DNA of 64,000 bases from Campylobacteraceae bacterium (lineage in GTDB: Bacteria; Campylobacterota; Campylobacteria; Campylobacterales; Sulfurovaceae), in NCBI GenBank assembly GCA_027100635.1, contig JAMOOQ010000012.1:62001-126000 (forward strand), in the 5' to 3' direction. A model generated the notes under the pieces. That model was given only the letters and a program-made list of their open reading frames with translations. It did no database searches and was not told where the DNA came from. The translations under genes were made by a program, and so were the position numbers. Positions 41,742 through 50,933 of the stretch are shown piece by piece (within the stretch, counting starts at the first letter, position 1; each line of letters starts with the position of its first letter).

Positions 41742-42668
41742 TTAAGATAAAATGGCAATACTATCTTTAATTGATATTACACAATCATCTAGTTGAGTTT
41801 TAATGCTCTCCTCTAATGGTAATTCAATGATTTTTTCAACACCATTTCGTCCTAAAACAACGGGCACTCCCAAAGTTGTATCTCTATATCCATATTCCCC
41901 ATCTAAGACAACTGATGATGGTATAATCACTTTTGAATCATTTAATATAGCACTTACCATCTCTGTTATGGCTCTTGCTGGTGCATAATATGCAGATGTT
42001 TTAAGATGTTTAACAATTGTTGCTCCACCTGATTTTGTATCTTCTATTATATTATCTATATCGCTTTTTCCAATAAGTTGATTAATTGGTACTCCTGAAA
42101 TTGCACTTATTGTTGGACAAGGTAACATCTTTTCCCCATGTTCACCTAAAACCATAGACTTAATTTGAGAAGAGTCCATTGCTGTTTTTTTAGCAATATA
42201 ATAAGACATTCTTGCACTATCTAACGCTCCTGCCATCCCTATAATTCTATTTCTTTCAAGTCCACTCTCTTTATACATTAAATATGTCATTACATCAAGA
42301 GGATTTGAGACACATATAATAATTGCTTTTGGTGAATATTTTACTATATTTTTTGTTACATCTTTTATAATCTTAGAATTTATATCTAGCAAATCATTGC
42401 GTGTCATATTTGCTTTTCTTGGTACTCCTGCTGTTACAATAACAATATCACAATTTATCATATCAGCAGGTGTTAGTGCATAATTAATAATTGTAGCTTT
42501 TGATGAAAAACTAGTAGATTGTTCTATATCTATCGCTTTCCCAATAGCAACATCAGTCACTATATCATATAATATTATCTCTGTACAAATCTCTAACATT
42601 GCCAAACTATATGCTGTTGTAGCCCCTACTAAACCAGCCCCTATAATCCCTACTTTTCTTTTTAACAT
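41742..42668 (-). CDS. mdh: Malate dehydrogenase (LDH/MDH family)
   Basis: VGIIGAGLVGATTAYSLA, TAGVPRKANMTRNDLL, VLGEHGEKMLP; adjacent to sucCD. Confidence 0.87.
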   Translation of the reverse strand: MLKRKVGIIGAGLVGATTAYSLAMLEICTEIILYDIVTDVAIGKAIDIEQSTSFSSKATIINYALTPADMINCDIVIVTAGVPRKANMTRNDLLDINSKIIKDVTKNIVKYSPKAIIICVSNPLDVMTYLMYKESGLERNRIIGMAGALDSARMSYYIAKKTAMDSSQIKSMVLGEHGEKMLPCPTISAISGVPINQLIGKSDIDNIIEDTKSGGATIVKHLKTSAYYAPARAITEMVSAILNDSKVIIPSSVVLDGEYGYRDTTLGVPVVLGRNGVEKIIELPLEESIKTQLDDCVISIKDSIAILS

Positions 42669-42799
42669 AATAATCTCCTCTAAAAGCTTTATAATAATAG
42701 CTTGTTGCTTAGAGATAGAATTGCTTTATAAATATATTAATAATTAATATGAAATTGAGTATAATTAAACAAATTAAAACTACATAAAAGGTAAAAGTT

Positions 42800-43249
42800 A
42801 TGAAAAACTTCCATAATCAATTAGAGAAATATTCTCGTCAATGTGATGAGTTGATATTAAATAAACATCTTAAATTGCTATTAGATAAAGCTAAGGAATC
42901 TATAGAAAGTATAGAGGTAGAAGATCTTTATATTTTAGATAATAAACTTATACTTATAGATGTGAGAGAACCAGAAGAATTTGGTTCTGGATATATTAAC
43001 GCTCATACAGTATTAACCATTCCAAGGGGTAAATTAGAGTTTATGGCAATTGATGAAGTGGCAAAAAAATATGGTCAAGATAGCCATATTGTAACATATT
43101 GTCTAAAAGGTTCAAGAGGATTACTCGCAGCTTATCAACTAAAAAAACTTGGTTTTACAAATGTAAGAAACTTAAATGGTGGTATTAGTAAATGGTTATC
43201 TAAAGGTAACACAATTCATAGTTATTTAGGTGAATTAACACTAGCATAG
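42800..43249 (+). CDS. Rhodanese-like domain protein
   Basis: LIDVREPEEFGSGYI, HIVTYCLKGSRGLLAAYQLKKLGFTNVRNLNGGISKW. Confidence 0.88.
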   Translation: MKNFHNQLEKYSRQCDELILNKHLKLLLDKAKESIESIEVEDLYILDNKLILIDVREPEEFGSGYINAHTVLTIPRGKLEFMAIDEVAKKYGQDSHIVTYCLKGSRGLLAAYQLKKLGFTNVRNLNGGISKWLSKGNTIHSYLGELTLA

Positions 43250-43360
43250 ATTATTTATTTGGATTAATTAGATACTTATTATTTTTAAGTTATAATATTA
43301 ACTTAATTAATCATTTCTATAAAATTTATAGAAAATTTGATAAGAGAGGGGGTGACTGTA

Positions 43361-43573
43361 ATGCCTGGTATCGTTGTTAAATCAAGAGACTCTTTTGATG
43401 ATGCTTATAGAAAATTCAAAAGACAATGTGATAGAAACCTAATAGTAACTGAATCAAGAGCTAGACAATATTATGAAACTGCTACTGAAAAGAAGAAGAA
43501 AGAAAAAATTGCTACTCGTAAAAAGATTCTTAAAAAGCTATTTATGCTTAGAAGATATGAATCAAGACTATAA
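43361..43573 (+). CDS. rpsU: 30S ribosomal protein S21
   Basis: [26 protein letters not shown]...; internal ATG chosen as start. Confidence 0.9.
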   Translation: MPGIVVKSRDSFDDAYRKFKRQCDRNLIVTESRARQYYETATEKKKKEKIATRKKILKKLFMLRRYESRL

Positions 43574-43589
43574 TCTTTATAGCTATTGT

Positions 43590-43610
43590 TGTGGGTAATC
43601 TTTACCCACA
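43590..43610. terminator. Hairpin downstream of rpsU
   Basis: TGTGGGTAA-TCT-TTACCCACA perfect 9-bp stem. Confidence 0.5.
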
Positions 43611-43944
43611 CAAGATTAGTGTTGCCTAAAATCATCTCTTTTATTAATCAAATTTAATCCTCTTTAATTATAATATTTTCCCCTATGATAAATTTATTTT
43701 AAGCTTATTTGAAGATTTTAAAAAATATGAAAAGTTAGTAAAAAATTATATGAATCATAAACAAAATGGTACCCACTTTAAGTATTGTATATTGAATTTA
43801 TACTTTTTCTAAGTCTATTTGTCCGACATTCATCACCCCTATAAACTTAAACGAATATAATAAGTAATTAATATATAAACTAGGAGGATAGCATCTGTTT
43901 TACAAAAATAAATAAAATAAAAATAAAAAAATTAGGAGATCAAA

Positions 43945-44415
43945 GAACACTGAGCCATGGGGACGCTGTGGTCGCTATGATCATCAATGGCTTGGGTTTT
44001 ACAGGTACTCCACTATATATGACTCCACAATATTTTGAAGATAAACCAATAGCCCAACTATTGGGAAAGGAGATAATTTCAACGATAGAGCTAAATCAAC
44101 TTGAAGTTATTGATGATAACTACTCATATTTGGAGGAAGCAACTATAATGATGTAAATCAAAGATGGATAATTGTAGATAATAAAGAGATAGAATATCTA
44201 AAAAATAAGAGTACAATTAAGAAATTTGATACAAATAGTAAAAAAGATTTAAAAGTTAAAATAAGATATGAAAAACAAAAATTTGCTTGTGAGATTGATA
44301 CAATAAAGGCATTAGAAGATTTAAAGAAAAAGCTAGTTATATCCGATCCGATGTAGAGGGCTTTAAGCTTGTTGAACATAGAACAGATTGCAAAGAAGAT
44401 TAAAGAGCTAGTTTA
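43945..44415 (+). pseudogene. Degenerate IS1634-type (DUF4277) transposase remnant
   Basis: LSHGDAVVAMIINGLGFTGTPLYMTPQYFEDKPIAQLLGKEI then, after frame breaks, QRWIIVDNKEIEYLKNKSTIKKFDTNSKKDLKVKIRYEKQKFACEIDTIKALEDLKKKL; most of the catalytic region missing. Confidence 0.65.
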
Positions 44416-44434
44416 ATCTAGCTCTAAATATTAT

Positions 44435-46504
44435 TTAAATCTCTAAAACCTCTACCTTTACAGATTTAAATCTAGCTGTTAATATCAACTCATCACACTC
44501 ATCTCCAAATATTGCATTAATCTCACTTTTAGCATGGTGAAATGTTGTATACATAGTTTTAGGTTTGATTTTCTTTGAATACTCCACTCTTAATGGTGTT
44601 GTTTGCCCATATTGAGTTTTTAAAATTACTCGTTTACTTTGGATTTTATCTTTATCATCTATTGATACAAATAGAATATCTTCATCATGTTTTGTAAATA
44701 ACTTTTTACTTCTTGCAGTTTGAGCAGAGTTATTATAATGTGCCAAAGTTCTACCTGTTGTTAAATAAAATCCATCATTATTTTTATAAAATTTCTTTTC
44801 TATAATCTCTTTAACCATCCCTCTTAAATCATATTGATGATAAACAAAATTTGCCAATCCATCATCAGTTCTAAAATCTAAAAGGTGTAATATTGGTGTA
44901 TCTTCATGATATATTGGCCACTGCATCCCTCTTTTTCTATGTCTCTCTAATCTATAATATTTTGCACCACTAAATCTTCTATGAGCTACTTGTGTAACCT
45001 CTTCCCAAACATCTTCACTACTTTTATAATCAAAATCACCACCAAGCTTATTATCCAACATCTGTAACACTTCCCAATCATCAGGTAAATCTGATTTAAC
45101 GATAGGTTGAGAAAGATGTAATCGTCTCATCGCATTTACATAAACACCTGTCTTCTCATAAGCACTTCTCACTCCAATTACAATATCAGCATAGTGAGCA
45201 ACATCAGTCATAAACAGATCTTGTGTCATTATAAAGTCAAGATTTTTAAGTGCTTTTTTTACTTTATTAATGTTAGTATGAATATGCGTAATATCTTCAC
45301 CCATATTTAGAAGTGCTTTTACATTCCCCTCTATCATCTCATCCACAAGTTGAGGAGTCATCAATCCCACATTTTTAGCATCTTGATAATCAGGTTCATA
45401 ATATGGTAAACATCCCATATCACAAGCACCTTGTACATTATTCTGACCTCTTAAAGGCATCAATCCAGCACCACTTTTACCAATATTTCCAGTCATTACA
45501 GCCAAATGAGTAATCGCCATAACAGCATAACTTCCATCAAGATGTTGTGTAATCCCAAGCCCCCAAAATATCATAGACTTTTTAAGTGCATACTCTCTTG
45601 CAATATTTGGAATCATTTTTGCTAAATACTCATACCCCTCAACATCTTCAAAAAACTTAGGATTTGCATATTTATCACTTAAAATACCATTTTTAAACTC
45701 CTCAAAACCTTTACTTCTAGTTTCTATAAAATTTTCATCATAAAGCTCCTCTGTAATAATTACAAAAGCCATCATATTTAAAATTAATAGATTTGATTCA
45801 AAAGGGATAACAGTATTATATTTTGCCAACTTTGCTAACTTTGTCTCTCTTACATCAATCACTGCTAGGTTATGATGCTTTCTTGCCATATCCATAATAC
45901 GATTAGCTATAATTGGATGAGCCTCCATTACATTAGCACCAATCACCACCATAAATTCAGCCTCATAAATATCATTATATGGATTAGTCGCTGCTCCCTC
46001 ACCAATAGTCATTTTCATCCCTTTAAGCGAAGGTGAATGACATACTCTAGCACAATTATCTACATTACCAGAATCCATAGTTTCACGAGTAAACTTTTGA
46101 AATAGATATGCACTCTCACAATTACCTCTAGCCCCACCAATTGCACAAAAACTTTTACCCCCAAACTCATTTTTAATTTGAGAAAATTTCATAGATGCAA
46201 TTGTAGTTGCCATATCAAGGCTACAAGTATAATAATCTTTATTAAATTCTACTAACTCATCTTTAGCAATTTTATATAAATCTGGATTTTTATCCAAAAA
46301 ACTCTTTTTAATTCGTGGCTCTTTGATTCTATCAGGAGAATCTACAAAATCATATCCATACTTGCCCTTGATACATAATTTACCCTGACTTACAACCCCA
46401 TCTTTTTGAGCATAAATCTTTTGAATTTTATTATCCTCTACAATGGCTGTTATATCACAACCAACACCACAATATGTACATACACTTTCTATCTCTTGTT
46501 TCAT
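44435..46504 (-). CDS. Formate dehydrogenase-like molybdopterin oxidoreductase, Cys type
   Basis: CTYCGVGCDI [4Fe-4S] motif, NVDNCARVCHSPSLKG active site, LRGQNNVQGACDMG. Confidence 0.88.
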   Translation of the reverse strand: MKQEIESVCTYCGVGCDITAIVEDNKIQKIYAQKDGVVSQGKLCIKGKYGYDFVDSPDRIKEPRIKKSFLDKNPDLYKIAKDELVEFNKDYYTCSLDMATTIASMKFSQIKNEFGGKSFCAIGGARGNCESAYLFQKFTRETMDSGNVDNCARVCHSPSLKGMKMTIGEGAATNPYNDIYEAEFMVVIGANVMEAHPIIANRIMDMARKHHNLAVIDVRETKLAKLAKYNTVIPFESNLLILNMMAFVIITEELYDENFIETRSKGFEEFKNGILSDKYANPKFFEDVEGYEYLAKMIPNIAREYALKKSMIFWGLGITQHLDGSYAVMAITHLAVMTGNIGKSGAGLMPLRGQNNVQGACDMGCLPYYEPDYQDAKNVGLMTPQLVDEMIEGNVKALLNMGEDITHIHTNINKVKKALKNLDFIMTQDLFMTDVAHYADIVIGVRSAYEKTGVYVNAMRRLHLSQPIVKSDLPDDWEVLQMLDNKLGGDFDYKSSEDVWEEVTQVAHRRFSGAKYYRLERHRKRGMQWPIYHEDTPILHLLDFRTDDGLANFVYHQYDLRGMVKEIIEKKFYKNNDGFYLTTGRTLAHYNNSAQTARSKKLFTKHDEDILFVSIDDKDKIQSKRVILKTQYGQTTPLRVEYSKKIKPKTMYTTFHHAKSEINAIFGDECDELILTARFKSVKVEVLEI

Positions 46505-46681
46505 TTTTATAACCCTATTTTATTATTTATATCATAGTATATATTAATATTCATAATGAATAATTAATTAAAATTTAAGCTAAAGTTTTAAAGAAAAAGT
46601 GAAGTATTATTCCTAATAATTTTTGCAATGATTAAGAAGTAAAAATACATTTCTAAATTAACATGACGACTGGGATAGAAG

Positions 46682-47803
46682 CTAATCTTCAAATTCTCTA
46701 TCTAAAAAATGTTTAAAAATTGTTGTTACTAAGTCTATCCTTTGACTAAAACTCTCTTTATTCGCTCGTTCATTTACTGTATGGTCACCATCACCATAAG
46801 GTCCCCAGCCATCAAGCGTTGCAACACCATTTGAAGAGATTATATTAGCATCACTAACCCCTCCTCGTCTTTCTGTTGGAAGTTTTATATCACATAATAA
46901 GTTAATTTTATTTATAAAATCTTTTTGTTCAAATGATGGTTGCATAACATCTCTTTGAATACCACCAGTAAGAGTTGAAATTGTACCATTTACATAAGAT
47001 TTGTTAACTATATTATTGATATCTTCTAATATTCTATCTTTTTCATCTACATCTGTATATCTAATTTCAAAAGTTAGTTTTGCTTTTGGAGAGATTGTAT
47101 TTGCACCAATTCCACCCTCAATTTTTCCAACATTAACAGTTGTTCCTTTTTGTATATTTGTTAATTTAATCAACTCTAATAATTTAAAAGAAGCTTCTGC
47201 ATTTGCATCGTGTCCATCTGTATAGTGGTTTCCTGCATGAGATGCTTTACCCTCAATATTTACAAAAAATGTACCCACACCTTTCCTTGCTTCTACCACT
47301 TCTCCATTTTTTCCAGCAGCCTCAAAAACCATACAGTAATCGTAATCTTTTGCCAACTCGGCTGTTAGATATTTGCTATCATCACTTCCAGTTTCTTCAT
47401 CACTAACCATTAATAAGTCTATGTTAAAAATCTCTTTTTGCTTATCATATATATTTTTAAGAGCCTGATATGCAACAAAATTACCACCTTTCATATCACA
47501 AACACCTGGACCATAAATCCACTCTTTATCTTCTCTAAAATCTTCAAATGTATCAGGGGGAAAAACAGTATCAAGATGACCTAATAAAAGTAATTTTTTA
47601 CCCTCTTTATGCTTTGATTTTAGATGAATATGGTTTCCTATATCATCTCTTTGATATTTTGTTAAAGAAAATCCAATTTCAACTAACCATTTTGAGAAAA
47701 TATCTCCATTAATATCAACACCTTTTTTATTTTTTGTCCATGAGTTTATATTAATAATCTCTTTAAGTTTATCTAAATTTAATTCTTGCATGATAAAAAT
47801 CAC
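46682..47803 (-). CDS. M20 family metallopeptidase (carboxypeptidase G2-like)
   Basis: LLLGHLDTVFP, GVCDMKGGNFVAYQAL, SDEETGSDDSKY, GGVSDANIISSNGVATLDGWGPYGDGDHTVNE. Confidence 0.9.
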   Translation of the reverse strand: MIFIMQELNLDKLKEIININSWTKNKKGVDINGDIFSKWLVEIGFSLTKYQRDDIGNHIHLKSKHKEGKKLLLLGHLDTVFPPDTFEDFREDKEWIYGPGVCDMKGGNFVAYQALKNIYDKQKEIFNIDLLMVSDEETGSDDSKYLTAELAKDYDYCMVFEAAGKNGEVVEARKGVGTFFVNIEGKASHAGNHYTDGHDANAEASFKLLELIKLTNIQKGTTVNVGKIEGGIGANTISPKAKLTFEIRYTDVDEKDRILEDINNIVNKSYVNGTISTLTGGIQRDVMQPSFEQKDFINKINLLCDIKLPTERRGGVSDANIISSNGVATLDGWGPYGDGDHTVNERANKESFSQRIDLVTTIFKHFLDREFED

Positions 47804-47885
47804 CTTTTCTAAAATTTATTGGTTTAAAACAACTGATATTTTATAAAAAAATAGTAAAATGTTACATTAAATTGAGGAGTATTAT

Positions 47886-48791
47886 ATGTCTCGTAAAATT
47901 GGTATGTGGTTGTATTCAAATGGTGGTGGAGATAAGATTCAAAAGAAGATTATCAAAAAGCTTAAAGATAGAGATATAGAGACTATTAATAATGTAAGGT
48001 TGCATGATTGTATTGCCAAAAATGGTCATATTTATAGAGATGATTTAAAAGTTGATAAATTAGATCTATTTTTCTCTTATAATGCTGGTGAACAAACTCA
48101 ATATCAGATGTATTTATATCAAGCACTTAATCGTATAATACCTATGATAAATTCTTATGACTCGTTTGCCTTAACAGAAGATAAGTTCCATACATCTTTT
48201 GTTTTAAGAAATCAGGGTATCCAAACTGCTGATTATAAGCTTTGTCATAGAGATAATGGAGAAGCACTTAAAAAGATTATAAAAAAATGGGATAAAATGG
48301 TTTATAAACCAACTGATGGTTGGGGTGGAGTTGGACTTACAAAGATTGAGAGTGAAGCTAATCTTGATATGCTTATGCCATTTCTAAATCAAATGGATTT
48401 AAGATATTTTTATGTTGAGAGATTTATTAATTATGATAATACTGATTTTAGAGTTGATATTGTAGATGGTAAGTTTGTAAGTTGTTATGGGAGAAAAGCT
48501 AGTGGAACTGACTGGCGAACTAATGTAACAGCTGGTGGTTCTGTATTTATGAGAGAGGCAAATGATGATATTATTAATTTGGCAATTAAAGCATGTAAAG
48601 CTTGTGGCGTTGATATTGGTGGTGTTGATATAATTTATGATAGAGATAAAGAAGAATATGTTGTTCTTGAGGTAAATGGAATTCCTGCATTTGCTACACC
48701 AGAACAAGAAAAAATGGGATTAAATTTTAATAAGAAAAAGATAGACTTAATTGTAGACCTAATTGATAGGAAAACAAAAAAGGCTAAATAA
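47886..48791 (+). CDS. ATP-grasp ligase (RimK-like)
   Basis: DKFHTSFVLRNQGIQTADYK, MVYKPTDGWGGVGL, FRVDIVDGKFVSCYGRKA, VLEVNGIPAF. Confidence 0.78.
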   Translation: MSRKIGMWLYSNGGGDKIQKKIIKKLKDRDIETINNVRLHDCIAKNGHIYRDDLKVDKLDLFFSYNAGEQTQYQMYLYQALNRIIPMINSYDSFALTEDKFHTSFVLRNQGIQTADYKLCHRDNGEALKKIIKKWDKMVYKPTDGWGGVGLTKIESEANLDMLMPFLNQMDLRYFYVERFINYDNTDFRVDIVDGKFVSCYGRKASGTDWRTNVTAGGSVFMREANDDIINLAIKACKACGVDIGGVDIIYDRDKEEYVVLEVNGIPAFATPEQEKMGLNFNKKKIDLIVDLIDRKTKKAK

Positions 48792-48792
48792 A

Positions 48793-49332
48793 ATGGAAGC
48801 AGTAGAATTAAAGAATTATAGTTATGAAGATTATTTAGAAATAGATACTACAACTTCTAATGATAGAATGGTTGAGCTTATTTTTGGTGAAATTTATATG
48901 ATGAGTGGTTGTAGTATAAAACATCAAAATACGGTAGGTAATCTTTATTTTAATATAAGAAAAAATAAAAAAACGAAATGTAAAGTAGTAATTGCTCCAT
49001 TTGATATTAAAATTAATATTAAAAATAATATATCAGTTACACAACCTGATGTTATGATTTTCTGTAAAGATAAGCAATTACCTTGTGCTGTTTTTGAAGT
49101 TTTATCAAAATCTACTGCATATAAAGATAAAGGTGTTAAAAAAGAGTTATATGAGATAGCAGGTATTAAAGAATATTTTATAATTAATACTGAATTAAAA
49201 ATTATTGATAAATATATTTTAAAGAAAAATGGATATTTTTATGTAAGAGGCTTTAATATAAAAGATGAGATAAAAATAGATTGTGTTGATGTAATACTAA
49301 ATGTATCTGATATATTTGATGATATAGAGTAA
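48793..49332 (+). CDS. Uma2 family (DUF820) putative endonuclease
   Basis: YLEIDTTTSNDRMVELIFGEIYMMSG, QPDVMIFC, VFEVLSKSTAYKDKGVKKELYEIAGIKEYFIIN; start at internal ATG 48793. Confidence 0.85.
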   Translation: MEAVELKNYSYEDYLEIDTTTSNDRMVELIFGEIYMMSGCSIKHQNTVGNLYFNIRKNKKTKCKVVIAPFDIKINIKNNISVTQPDVMIFCKDKQLPCAVFEVLSKSTAYKDKGVKKELYEIAGIKEYFIINTELKIIDKYILKKNGYFYVRGFNIKDEIKIDCVDVILNVSDIFDDIE

Positions 49333-49360
49333 AAAATAAAAATAAAAATAAAAATAAAAA
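49331..49360. repeat. Hexanucleotide simple sequence repeat (TAAAAA)n in ATP-grasp leader
   Basis: aaaaaataaaaataaaaataaaaataaaaa read directly. Confidence 0.85.
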
Positions 49361-49374
49361 CAAAAGGAAAAAGA

Positions 49375-50790
49375 ATGGCAAAAAGCAAAGAGAGTAAATT
49401 ACCAAAATTAGGTCTATTATATATGGACTATGTATTAAGATTTTTTGATAAGTCAAACTTCAAAGGTTGGCCTGATAAAATTGAAATTGTAACATATCAC
49501 TGGAAAAATGATAAAGCTAGATTTATTAGAGAAGTTAAAAGAAAAAAGATAGATGTTTTAGTTGGAAATATTCCTGCAACTGCTTATGAAACATTTAGAG
49601 AGATTGCAAGAGAGTTACCAAATGTAAGATTTATGCCATCTATGGATACACAGTTTTCTAATAAATCAAAAGAGAATGTTACAAGATTTGCATGGAAATA
49701 TGATTTACCAATTCCAAAGACATATATCTATTACAAAAAAGATAATGCAACTAAATTTTTAAAAAAATGTGACTATCCAAAGATAATTAAAAAATCTTAC
49801 GGACCATCAAATTATGGTGGATATTTTGTACACAAAGTAGATTCTCCAAAAGAGGCAATATCTTTATTTAAAGAGAAAAAGTATTATCCTCAATATTTTC
49901 AAGATTTTGTCCCTATGGAAGCTGATATTAGAGTTATGCTTATTGGTCATAAACCAGTTTGTGCATTTTGGAGAAGAGCTCCAGAGGGTGAATGGCTTAC
50001 AAACACTTCTCAGGGTGGAAGTATGGATTATATGGATGTTCCAAAAAATGTTCTTGATTTAGCTGTTAAAACTAGTAAGGCTGCAAAAGCTGAATATTGG
50101 GCTTGTGATATTGCTTATGGTAAAGATGGAAAAGTAAGAATCTTAGAGTGTGCCACAGCATTTGCAGCATTCCCTTATATTAGAGATTGGATTGGGCAAT
50201 ATATTATGTGGAATCTAAGTGATGGTAGATTTAATATGCCTCATATGCCTATGTTTAACTGGGAAGAATTGGGTAAAATCAATCCTGATTTACTTAGAAC
50301 AATGAGAAATATTACATTTGGTAAATATAATCCAAGTTATGATGGTGCATATTTTGGAAACAAAAAAAGAGTATATGGTGATGCAAAAAAATATATTCAT
50401 GAATTAGATGAAGAGTATCAAGTTCTTAATATACAAGCAAGAGACTCCGAAGAGTGGCCAAGTGAAAAATGGAATTATCAAGATAATTATAAAACTACTA
50501 AATTAAGAGATATTCCTACTACAGATATTATTTCTGATGATGAATCAGTTGATAGTCCTCAGGCTAAAACAATTGAATTAGATAAACAAGAGATGATTAA
50601 AATATTAAAATCTGTAAAAGGGATTGGAAATAAAAAAGCTAAAGAAATTTTAAATCAATTTAGTATGGTAGAACTTGTTGATATTTTTGAAACAAAATCA
50701 AAAAAAATAAGAGATGAGATTACATGGTTCAATAAAGATTTATCTAAAAAATTAAACTCTGAGTGGAAAAACTTTAAAAGTAAAATATAA
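49375..50790 (+). CDS. ATP-grasp ligase with C-terminal helix-hairpin-helix segment
   Basis: KYDLPIPKTYIYYKKD, PKIIKKSYGPSNYGGYFVH, DIRVMLIGHKPVCAFWRRAPEGEWLTNTSQGG, ILECATAFAAF; C-terminal ILKSVKGIGNKKAKEILNQF. Confidence 0.75.
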   Translation: MAKSKESKLPKLGLLYMDYVLRFFDKSNFKGWPDKIEIVTYHWKNDKARFIREVKRKKIDVLVGNIPATAYETFREIARELPNVRFMPSMDTQFSNKSKENVTRFAWKYDLPIPKTYIYYKKDNATKFLKKCDYPKIIKKSYGPSNYGGYFVHKVDSPKEAISLFKEKKYYPQYFQDFVPMEADIRVMLIGHKPVCAFWRRAPEGEWLTNTSQGGSMDYMDVPKNVLDLAVKTSKAAKAEYWACDIAYGKDGKVRILECATAFAAFPYIRDWIGQYIMWNLSDGRFNMPHMPMFNWEELGKINPDLLRTMRNITFGKYNPSYDGAYFGNKKRVYGDAKKYIHELDEEYQVLNIQARDSEEWPSEKWNYQDNYKTTKLRDIPTTDIISDDESVDSPQAKTIELDKQEMIKILKSVKGIGNKKAKEILNQFSMVELVDIFETKSKKIRDEITWFNKDLSKKLNSEWKNFKSKI

Positions 50791-50801
50791 AAATATTATA
50801 A

Positions 50802-50825
50802 TAGACTTCCTTTAAAGGAAGTCTA
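50802..50825. terminator. Perfect hairpin after ATP-grasp gene
   Basis: TAGACTTCCTT-TA-AAGGAAGTCTA. Confidence 0.55.
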
Positions 50826-50933
50826 AGTCTATTCTACTTCTTGCAAAATCAAATAAATAATCAAGACTTCAATTAAACATTGATACAATATCTTAAAGAA
50901 CTTCAAAATATGATAGTTTTACAAAGGAATAGT

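Noticed and set aside
44158-44379. 73-aa minus-strand ORF
   Set aside because: Antisense of the transposase remnant, which has recognisable similarity on the plus strand.
44435-46504. Possible selenocysteine formate dehydrogenase
   Set aside because: The active-site region reads NVDNCARVCHSPS with a Cys and no in-frame TGA; ordinary Cys-type enzyme.
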